In this document: positions 26,864-32,389 of the stretch, piece by piece
How positions within the stretch are numbered: the stretch's first letter is position 1
Layout of the letters: each line of letters opens with the position of its first letter
Source of the DNA: Mucilaginibacter sp.
GTDB taxonomy: Bacteria > Bacteroidota > Bacteroidia > Sphingobacteriales > Sphingobacteriaceae
Length of the DNA: 32,389 nucleotides
NCBI GenBank assembly: GCA_028288305.1
Contig: JAQBOA010000081.1
Span: 1 to 32,389 of the forward strand
Direction of reading: 5' to 3'
Notes under the pieces: generated by a model
The model's input: the letters and a program-made list of their open reading frames with translations, nothing else
What the model was told of the DNA's origin: nothing
Database searches by the model: none
Translations under genes and position numbers: made by a program

Positions 26864-28255
26864 TTATTTTTCCTTTACCCATTCAGCATCTTTACCACGC
26901 GTATTATAGGTGATTATCTTTTGGCTATTACCACTGGCATCTTTAATAAATTCAAATTTTAGCTGAGCTTCGCTGATATAGAACATAGTTTCACTTTCAG
27001 CATGTAATTCCACTTTAGGGAGCATATCTTTCGGATTGGAATCCTCAACAAACAATTTGCCACCATTAAAAGTAATTATTAACTGATGATCGGAATTAAA
27101 GCGATACACCCCGGCATATTGCTTTAATAGGGTTTTGTCGGCCCTAATTTTGGTATGTTTTTCATACGGTGAATAGGGTTTATCAAACAAAATGGCTGAA
27201 ACGCCAGAAGTTAAGTCCCCTAGGCTGCCCCCGTAATTACCAAAATTGCACGGTAGGATAATGGTAACATCCATTTCCGGATAATACATAAAATTCGACA
27301 TAAAACCAGGAAAACCGCCGCTGTGCATAACATATTTATTGCTATACAGCGTGTCTATCCACCAGCCATCGCCGTAATGGGCTAAATGCGGTGTAAAGGC
27401 TTGCTTCCACGAACTGTCAGATAGAATTTGATTCTCCGCAATTGCTTTTGCCCATTTATAAAGGTCGCCGGTTGTGCTGTAAATAGCACCGGCAGCATAC
27501 GTTACTGTGGAATCGACTTTTGGAGCCTTTATATATTTATTCGAACCAATAGTTACATAAAATTCGGCCTTTGAGCTATCCTTTAGATTAATAAAATCAA
27601 ACCCGGAATGATTCATTTTCAGCGGTTCGAAAATCAACTGTCTTACTGCCTGTTCATAAGATTTTCCGGTTAATTTTTCTATAATCATTCCCAATAAAAA
27701 ATAATCCGAATTGCAGTATTCATACTTGCTCCCGGGCTTAAATGCCAGGTGTTTTTTTTCAAATACATCCAGTATTCTTTGTTTGCTTACCGGGTGACTA
27801 AAAATAGCCGAATCCTCTGGTCCGATAATATCTGTATAATTGTCTATCCCAGAGGTATGATCTAACATGTTTTGTATCGTGATCTTATCAGCATCTTTTT
27901 GTTCGGGTAAATATTTATATAGTCGGTCGTTTACCGATAATTTGCCTTCTTCCTGCAATTTTAATATTACCATCGCGGTAAAAGATTTGGTTAACGAACC
28001 TATCTGAGAAATGGTATTGGGACTATTTAATGTATGGTCAGAAAAATTTTTCCATCCGTATCCTTTCTGCAAAATGATCTCACCTTTTTTTGCAATTAGT
28101 ACTGAGCCATTAAATTTTTCGGCGTTAGTTGCTGAAATAATATATTCATCTAATTTTTTAAATAATGCACTTGTGTCATTTTTTGACTGCGCTATAGACG
28201 AAAAACTAAGTAAAGAGAAGAAAAATACAAGAGTTGATTTGGAAAGGTTTTTCAT
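26864..28255 (-). CDS. Secreted serine hydrolase, class C beta-lactamase-like
   Basis: A 463-residue exported protein of the beta-lactamase/D-alanyl-D-alanine peptidase (AmpC/EstB) superfamily. Signal peptide at 1-22 (ends SSIAQ). Catalytic S87-x-x-K90 (SLTKSF), Y180-C-N182 (YEYCNSDY) and an HSGGFPG motif that replaces the KTG box are in place. A C-terminal lipocalin-like domain (about 355-463, YAGVYRFNSDHQLIITF) is common in these enzymes, which include esterases and peptidases; true beta-lactam resistance is unlikely. It is convergent with accA; the start region leads into a 300-bp gap. Confidence 0.9.
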   Translation of the reverse strand: MKNLSKSTLVFFFSLLSFSSIAQSKNDTSALFKKLDEYIISATNAEKFNGSVLIAKKGEIILQKGYGWKNFSDHTLNSPNTISQIGSLTKSFTAMVILKLQEEGKLSVNDRLYKYLPEQKDADKITIQNMLDHTSGIDNYTDIIGPEDSAIFSHPVSKQRILDVFEKKHLAFKPGSKYEYCNSDYFLLGMIIEKLTGKSYEQAVRQLIFEPLKMNHSGFDFINLKDSSKAEFYVTIGSNKYIKAPKVDSTVTYAAGAIYSTTGDLYKWAKAIAENQILSDSSWKQAFTPHLAHYGDGWWIDTLYSNKYVMHSGGFPGFMSNFMYYPEMDVTIILPCNFGNYGGSLGDLTSGVSAILFDKPYSPYEKHTKIRADKTLLKQYAGVYRFNSDHQLIITFNGGKLFVEDSNPKDMLPKVELHAESETMFYISEAQLKFEFIKDASGNSQKIITYNTRGKDAEWVKEK

Positions 28256-28519
28256 GAGAAAATATTGTTGAAATTTAAGTATTTATTGGTTGAAGTTTGA
28301 GCAATTTGTTTTGCAATGGTTTAATCTTAAATAGTATAATCCTGTCAAATTAATTTTGTTAACTACTCTTGGTGACTTTTTAAAAATTACCCCACCCTTG
28401 TTGAAGTTGTCTCCAACAACTAACTTTATTTTAGCACATGGCTTATTTATTGCCCATACTTGTACCGCATCCAGGTTTTGTTGGACGACAACTCTAAAGG
28501 TGGTAACTAATGCAACAAA
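28256..28519. other. Gap upstream of the serine hydrolase gene
   Basis: AT-rich region with no convincing ORF. A small dyad TTGTTG...CAACAA around 28400-28425 is the only structure noted. The minus-strand serine hydrolase promoter must lie here, without a clear consensus. Confidence 0.35.
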
Positions 28520-28538
28520 AAAGGGGCGATGCCCCTTT
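28520..28538 (-). terminator. Intrinsic terminator after the SnoaL-like gene
   Basis: Perfect 8-bp stem AAAGGGGC / GCCCCTTT around a 3-base loop. Read leftward it is followed by a run of T residues (six in all, counting the last stem bases), and it lies about 27 bp beyond the stop codon of the minus-strand SnoaL-like gene. Confidence 0.75.
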
Positions 28539-28564
28539 AGTTTATGTTCAATATTTGATGAATA

Positions 28565-28951
28565 TTAATTTCCTGTATTATAAAAAAATTGTTGACTTAC
28601 AATTTTTCCGTCTTTAACTTCATATACACACAATTCATCCATTTCAGTTCTGCCGTGTTCTTTATAAGTTGCATCTATTTTCATGATGCAGGCAAAAAAA
28701 TTGTCGCTTACTAGCGGGTCCGAAATATAAGCGCTGTGTAGTTCCTGAACAGAATTGTACCACTGATTGGTGCTTTCCAAAATAGCCTGCTTACCAATAC
28801 TTTCTTGCATTGGCGAACCTTTCGGTTCATGGCCCACGGCGTGATCATCGTACAATTCATTAATTGCTTCAACATTTTTACCTTCGCGGCAAAGCTGTAC
28901 AAGCCTGTTTGCAACTTCCTGTGCATTCATTGTTTCAACTTGAGTACTCAT
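28565..28951 (-). CDS. SnoaL-like / NTF2-fold protein
   Basis: A 128-residue cytoplasmic protein. The pattern of an opening helix pair (ANRLVQLCREGKNVEAINELY), a DDHAVGHEPKG segment and a beta sheet ending GKIVSQQFFYN is typical of SnoaL-like NTF2-superfamily proteins, of which some are cyclases or isomerases and many have unknown function. Monocistronic: own terminator downstream; AT-rich DNA upstream. Confidence 0.82.
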   Translation of the reverse strand: MSTQVETMNAQEVANRLVQLCREGKNVEAINELYDDHAVGHEPKGSPMQESIGKQAILESTNQWYNSVQELHSAYISDPLVSDNFFACIMKIDATYKEHGRTEMDELCVYEVKDGKIVSQQFFYNTGN

Positions 28952-29173
28952 GGCTTTAAATTTTTAAGTTACTTGGATGGGTTAATTATTAAAAAAAACA
29001 ATATTTACGTTTAATGGTTTCATCAGTTTGGTTAAATTTTCGTTAAGAAATTAATAAACCTGTATGCAGTGCCAGCAGACAATGAGCTGATAAAATTATT
29101 TAACCGCTAAACTTTAAACCTACTCTCCGATAACTCGTCTATTCTTGCTGTTTTTACTCTTTTTACAAAAAGC

Positions 29174-29204
29174 TTTTGATAACTAAAAAATCGTCCTATA
29201 TTTG
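29174..29204 (+). promoter_or_regulatory. Bacteroidetes-type promoter of tRNA-Gln
   Basis: TTTTG at 29174-29178 (-33 box), 18-base spacer, TATATTTG at 29197-29204, a perfect match to the TAnnTTTG -7 box. Transcription would begin near 29210, about 30 bases before the tRNA. Confidence 0.8.
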
Positions 29205-29218
29205 CATTCCTTTTTGGA

Positions 29219-29234
29219 TAGGATAACAATCCTA
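29219..29234 (+). repeat. Small hairpin in the tRNA precursor leader
   Basis: TAGGAT (29219-29224), loop AACA, ATCCTA (29229-29234): a perfect 6-bp hairpin between the promoter and the mature 5' end of the tRNA. It could assist leader processing or be chance. Confidence 0.5.
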
Positions 29235-29241
29235 AGGATAT

Positions 29242-29312
29242 TGCCTGATAGTATAATGGTAGTACGACGGTTTTTGGTACCGTTTGTCTAGGTTCGAATC
29301 CTGGTCGGGCAA
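29242..29312 (+). tRNA. tRNA-Gln (anticodon UUG)
   Basis: Cloverleaf read by eye: acceptor TGCCTGA pairs with TCGGGCA (one U-G); anticodon stem ACGGT/ACCGT encloses loop TTTTGGT with anticodon TTG; T-loop GGTTCGAATCC. The discriminator is A; the CCA end is not encoded. It has its own promoter and terminator and stands before prs. Confidence 0.95.
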
Positions 29313-29321
29313 CAGTTAATG

Positions 29322-29466
29322 ATTTCGGATTTCGGATTTTCAATTTCGGATTTAATCCGGTGTGAAAGATCGAAATCCGAAATTGTTTTTTATAATAATA
29401 GCTGGCAATACAAGTTCTTTAATTGACGATTTAACAATCCGAAATTAAAATTCCGAAATCCGAAAT
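29322..29466. repeat. atttcgg / ccgaaat word repeats around tRNA terminator
   Basis: ATTTCGG occurs at 29322 and 29329 in tandem and again at 29343; the complement CCGAAAT follows at 29377, 29439, 29453 and 29460, the last one ending just before the prs start codon. The words can pair in several ways. Confidence 0.75.
29341..29391 (+). terminator. Intrinsic terminator of tRNA-Gln
   Basis: CAATTTCGGATTT (29341-29353) and AAATCCGAAATTG (29373-29385) form a perfect 13-bp stem with a 19-base loop, followed by six Ts (29386-29391). It lies 28 bp after the tRNA and 80 bp before prs, so prs must have a separate promoter or read-through. Confidence 0.7.
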
Positions 29467-29471
29467 AAAAA

Positions 29472-30416
29472 ATGCCTTTACAATTTAATCCGGTTAAATT
29501 ATTTGCTGGCTCTGGTACAACCGTATTGGCGGCAAATATTGCTGCCCGGTATGGCAAAGAGTTAGGTGATGTTGCTCTTTCACGCTTTAGTGATGGTGAA
29601 TTCCAGCCTCACTTTAATGAGTCGGTTCGTGGCTGTGATGTGTTTTTAATCCAGTCGACCAATCCGCCAACGGATAACCTGATGGAATTGCTGATGATGA
29701 CCGATGCTGCACGCAGGGCTTCGGCACATTATGTAACGGCCGTTATTCCTTATTTTGGGCTGGCACGCCAGGACAGGAAGGACAAGCCACGTGTTGCCAT
29801 AGGTTCAAAACTGGTTGCAAATATATTAGTAGCTGCAGGAATAAACCGTATTATGACTATGGATTTACATGCGGCACAGATACAGGGTTTTTTTGATATT
29901 CCGGTAGATCATCTTGATGCTTCGGTAATTTTTGTGCCTTATATAAAAAGCCTGAAATTGGGAAACATAACCATTGCTTCGCCGGATATGGGTGGATCGT
30001 ACAGGGCACGTACTTTTGCTAAATACTTCAATGCAGAAGTTGTGATTTGCGATAAACGCCGTAAGCGTGCCAATGAAATTGAAGCTATGACCCTTATCGG
30101 GGATGTGACTGACCAGGATATAGTGCTGATTGATGATATATGTGATACTGCCGGAACATTATCAAAGGCAGCAGCATTAATTATGGATCGTGGGGCACGC
30201 AGTGTGCGTGCGGTTTGTACACACCCGGTTTTATCCGGTAAAGCGTACGAAACATTGGAAAACTCTGTTTTAGACGAACTGATTGTTACTGATACTATAC
30301 CGTTGAAACAGCTTAGCAGTAAAATAAGAGTATTAAGTACTGCCGACTTGTTTGCCAAAGCGATAATGAATGTAAACGAACACGGGTCAATAAGCCAGTT
30401 GTTTAAGGTGGATTAA
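29472..30416 (+). CDS. prs: Ribose-phosphate pyrophosphokinase
   Basis: Makes PRPP from ribose 5-phosphate and ATP for nucleotide, histidine and tryptophan synthesis, as a cytoplasmic homo-oligomer. 314 residues, normal length. Seen: FSDGEFQPHFNESVRG, the PRPP-synthase signature DLHAAQIQGFFDIPVDHL (near 131), the flexible loop YRARTFAK and KRRKRANE, and the PRPP-binding loop DDICDTAGT at 221-229. The order prs, rplY, pth is conserved in related genomes as I recall it. Confidence 0.96.
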   Translation: MPLQFNPVKLFAGSGTTVLAANIAARYGKELGDVALSRFSDGEFQPHFNESVRGCDVFLIQSTNPPTDNLMELLMMTDAARRASAHYVTAVIPYFGLARQDRKDKPRVAIGSKLVANILVAAGINRIMTMDLHAAQIQGFFDIPVDHLDASVIFVPYIKSLKLGNITIASPDMGGSYRARTFAKYFNAEVVICDKRRKRANEIEAMTLIGDVTDQDIVLIDDICDTAGTLSKAAALIMDRGARSVRAVCTHPVLSGKAYETLENSVLDELIVTDTIPLKQLSSKIRVLSTADLFAKAIMNVNEHGSISQLFKVD

Positions 30417-30422
30417 TTTAGT

Positions 30423-30527
30423 CAATAGTCCATGGTCGATAGTCCATGGTCGATAGTCCATGGAGAATTTTTGAAACGAATACAAATAAAAACAATAATA
30501 CCATGGTCTATGGACTATCGACCATGG
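30423..30527. repeat. gatagtccatgg tandem array with distal inverted copy
   Basis: A 14-bp unit (CGATAGTCCATGGT and variants) is repeated about three times at 30423-30463. At 30501-30527 the complement appears: CCATGGTCTATGGACTATCG followed by ACCATGG. The two parts can pair over about 20 bp around a 35-40 base loop. The element starts just after the prs stop and ends about 30 bp before the rplY start. Confidence 0.85.
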
Positions 30528-30556
30528 GCTATTTAAATAAATAAATAAAAACAAAA

Positions 30557-31141
30557 ATGAAATCAATTGCTATTAGCGGTTCTCCAAGAGAGAACGTAGG
30601 GAAAAGAGACGCTAAAGAACTGCGTTACCAGGCTCTGGTACCAGCAGTACTTTATGGTGGGAAAACCCAAACCCACTTTTCAGTGTCCGCAGCTGATTTG
30701 AAAGCCGTAGTTTATACGCCGGTTGTTCATTTCATCGACTTAGAGATTGCTGGTGTAAAATCACAGGCTATTATTAAAGATCTTCAGTTTCACCCGTTAA
30801 CTGAACAGATTATCCACGCTGACTTTTTGTTGCTTGACGATAAAAAGCCTATCACCATCGAGATTCCTGTTAAATTGACCGGAACTTCACCAGGTGTTAA
30901 AACAGGCGGTAAACTGGTGCAAAAACTTAGAAAATTGCGTATCAAAGCGCTACCAAAAGATCATTTAGATGCTATTGAAGTAAGCATCGACACTTTAGAA
31001 GTTGGTAAATCTGTAAAGGTTGGTGATTTGAAATTAGGTAAACAAACTATTACTAATGCCAAGGAAGATACCATTGTATCGGTAACTACATCACGTGCAT
31101 TACGCCAGGCCGAAAACGAAGCGGCTACTGGTAAAAAATAA
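30557..31141 (+). CDS. rplY: 50S ribosomal protein L25 / general stress protein Ctc
   Basis: A 194-residue 5S-rRNA-binding protein of the long (Ctc/TL5) type. The N-terminal L25 domain (about 1-90) shows the RNA-binding opening SGSPRENVGKRDAKELR and VPAVLYGG; the C-terminal TL5-like domain follows (DFLLLDDKKPITIEIPVKL) to the end. Translation may be influenced by the inverted repeat in its leader. A strong terminator follows. Confidence 0.95.
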   Translation: MKSIAISGSPRENVGKRDAKELRYQALVPAVLYGGKTQTHFSVSAADLKAVVYTPVVHFIDLEIAGVKSQAIIKDLQFHPLTEQIIHADFLLLDDKKPITIEIPVKLTGTSPGVKTGGKLVQKLRKLRIKALPKDHLDAIEVSIDTLEVGKSVKVGDLKLGKQTITNAKEDTIVSVTTSRALRQAENEAATGKK

Positions 31142-31185
31142 GCCCACTAACCCCCTAAAGGGGGGATGAAGGACAAAAGGATTTT

Positions 31186-31218
31186 AACAGCGATAAGTTT
31201 ATCTTATCGCTGTTTTTT
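31186..31218 (+). terminator. Intrinsic terminator of rplY
   Basis: AACAGCGATAAG (31186-31197), loop TTTAT, CTTATCGCTGTT (31203-31214): perfect 12-bp stem, then TTTT. About 45 bp after the rplY stop. Confidence 0.9.
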
Positions 31219-31238
31219 GTTTACTTTGAAATCGAAAC

Positions 31239-31267
31239 ATAGCGATGGGTTTCAAACCCATCGCTAT
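31239..31267. repeat. 29-bp perfect palindrome (agcgatgggtt type)
   Basis: ATAGCGATGGGTTT, a central C, then AAACCCATCGCTAT: fourteen bases on each side match exactly. It is not followed by a T-run, so a terminator role is doubtful. It lies between the rplY terminator and pth. Confidence 0.85.
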
Positions 31268-31311
31268 AGAAAATCACTAATCAAAAATTCCCCCTTTAGG
31301 GGGTTAGGGGC

Positions 31312-31872
31312 ATGAAATATCTCATCGTTGGTTTAGGAAATATAGGGCCCGAATATGCTGATACACGGCATAATATAGGGTTTATGATATTGAATGAATT
31401 TGTAAAGCAGGAAAATGCAAAATTCTACAATATGCGCCTGGCTTATTATACCGAAATTAATTATAAAGCCCGAACGCTGCACCTGATAAAGCCAACTACT
31501 TACATGAACCTGAGCGGTAAGGCAGTTAGCTACTGGATGACAACATTAAAGATACCCATTGAAAACGTACTGATAATTGTTGACGATATTGCCTTACCCT
31601 TCGGTACTTTACGTTTAAAACCTAAAGGCAGTGCAGCTGGCCACAACGGATTAAAACATATAGAAGCAACACTCGGTAATAACGAATATGCCCGCCTGCG
31701 TTTTGGTGTAGGCAACGATTTCCCAAAAGGCCGACAGGTTGATTACGTTTTGGATGGCTTTGATAAAGATGAGCTTCCAGAACTTCCTGCTCTGATTGAC
31801 CGCTCTATAGAAATGATAAAAAGCTTCACTACAATAGGTACTGAATTGACCATGACACGGTACAATAAGTAA
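31312..31872 (+). CDS. pth: Peptidyl-tRNA hydrolase
   Basis: Releases tRNA from peptidyl-tRNAs dropped by ribosomes; cytoplasmic and essential in most bacteria. 186 residues. The active-site residues are at the usual positions: N10 (GLGNIG), H20 (DTRHNIGF), N66 (TYMNLSG), D91 (IVDDIALPFG) and N112 (GHNGLKH). The start codon follows directly after a GC-rich inverted repeat (GGGGGTTAGGGG), which replaces a normal AT-rich leader and could hide the ribosome entry site. Confidence 0.96.
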   Translation: MKYLIVGLGNIGPEYADTRHNIGFMILNEFVKQENAKFYNMRLAYYTEINYKARTLHLIKPTTYMNLSGKAVSYWMTTLKIPIENVLIIVDDIALPFGTLRLKPKGSAAGHNGLKHIEATLGNNEYARLRFGVGNDFPKGRQVDYVLDGFDKDELPELPALIDRSIEMIKSFTTIGTELTMTRYNK

Positions 31873-31971
31873 CATAATCGTTACAAACTAATTTTTTAGT
31901 TAAAATTTGTTAAATCTTCTTTTTATCTGTAACAGGTTGATAACTTGCAGTGTCTTTAACCAAAAACCACA

Positions 31972-32389
31972 ATGAAAAAACTTTTACTAATAGCAATTTG
32001 CTGTTACCTTACAGCCACAGCGTTGGCCCAAACTGCAACACCAATATTAACAGTAAAAGGTACCGCCATTGATTCAGTTACCAATAAACCTTTAAGCTAT
32101 GCTACTGTTGTATTACTGGACGCCAAAACTCAGCAACCTGTAAAAGGATCATTAACAAAAGATGACGGTAGTTTTGAACTAAAAAGTGTAACGGGTAAAG
32201 CATTACAGTTAACTATTGTATCAGTGGGTTATAAAAGCAAACTTGTGAACATTAGTGGTACAGATGCTGAGGTCAATGTTGGAAAAGTTTTCTTATCAGC
32301 ATCAAGCAATGCATTAAAAGAAGTTTCTGTGACCGCGGTAAGGCCCATCTTGAAACAGGAAGTTGACCGTATCACCTACGATGTGCAAG
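31972..32389 (+). CDS. Outer-membrane beta-barrel protein with CarboxypepD_reg domain, N-terminal part
   Basis: The first 139 codons of a gene cut by the right edge. Signal peptide MKKLLLIAICCYLTATALAQ, then a CarboxypepD_reg-like domain (VKGTAIDSVTNKPLSYATVV, DDGSFELKSVTG) to about residue 105, then SSNALKEVSVTAVRP and the start of a plug-like region (EVDRITYDVQ). This layout is that of the OMP_b-brl_3 / TonB-receptor-like barrels common in Sphingobacteria. Ligand unknown. Confidence 0.85.
   Translation, partial: MKKLLLIAICCYLTATALAQTATPILTVKGTAIDSVTNKPLSYATVVLLDAKTQQPVKGSLTKDDGSFELKSVTGKALQLTIVSVGYKSKLVNISGTDAEVNVGKVFLSASSNALKEVSVTAVRPILKQEVDRITYDVQ

Larger units (their letters stand above)
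31147..31307. repeat. Outer inverted repeat enclosing two hairpins
   Basis: CTAACCCCCTAAAGGGGG (from 31147) and its complement CCCCCTTTAGGGGGTTAG (ending 31307) match over about 18 bp. Each arm is also a smaller palindrome (CCCCCTAAAGGGGG). Between them lie a terminator and a separate 29-bp palindrome. The right arm ends 4 bp before the pth ATG. Confidence 0.85.

Noticed and set aside
28356..28568. 70-codon + strand ORF in the gap before the SnoaL-like gene
   Set aside because: It runs through the clear minus-strand terminator and has no recognisable features.
29107..29343. 78-codon minus-strand ORF
   Set aside because: It covers the tRNA-Gln gene and its promoter, so it is an artefact of the RNA gene.

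Overview
The window looks like chromosomal DNA from a member of the Bacteroidota, most likely family Sphingobacteriaceae (Mucilaginibacter/Pedobacter-like). The signs are moderately AT-rich DNA, CarboxypepD_reg/TonB-plug and OMP-barrel proteins, a DUF6702 gene next to a HupE-like gene, an LTxxQ-type periplasmic protein before accA, the order tRNA-Gln / prs / rplY / pth, and a promoter of the Bacteroidetes type (TTTG, 18 nt, TAnnTTTG). All assignments come from reading motifs by eye; no database search was run.

Layout. 1-232: end of an IS1182-like insertion sequence running off the left edge, its transposase start broken by an in-frame TAA. 354-4185: secreted M1 aminopeptidase, then HupE-like membrane protein, divergent from a DUF6702 protein. 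4182-5502: spacer-rich region with a relic of a HigA-type antitoxin, a helically phased array of CACCCT boxes, an OmpA-family lipoprotein and a degraded antisense ORF. 5503-9555: TPR sensor histidine kinase, DUF900-type alpha/beta hydrolase, nitrilase-family amidase. 9711-16858: secreted M28 peptidase, a 95-bp palindromic repeat, topoisomerase IV subunit B, a secreted unknown, and a tightly coupled amino-acid permease plus Cys/Met-type PLP enzyme. 16921-20586: a very large envelope protein combining CarboxypepD_reg, an MG2-like region and a TonB plug but no barrel. 20987-26818: co-oriented run of an unknown exported protein, GH127 beta-L-arabinofuranosidase, DUF5009/HGSNAT-like membrane acyltransferase, Spy/CpxP-like protein and accA. 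26864-28951: serine hydrolase and SnoaL-like protein. 29174-32389: housekeeping run tRNA-Gln(UUG), prs, rplY, pth, and the start of an outer-membrane barrel protein cut by the right edge.

No complete new defence or mobile system was found. The most unusual content is between genes. Many spacers carry short word-like tandem arrays (gtccgaaa, aaatcgt, atttcgg, gatagtccatgg) or long perfect palindromes, often touching a stop codon, forming a terminator, or sitting in the leader of the next gene (rplY, pth). Three gene relics (transposase, HigA-like antitoxin, unknown ORF with one in-frame TGA) lie within the first 5.3 kb, which suggests a patch of past insertion and decay beside the conserved core.
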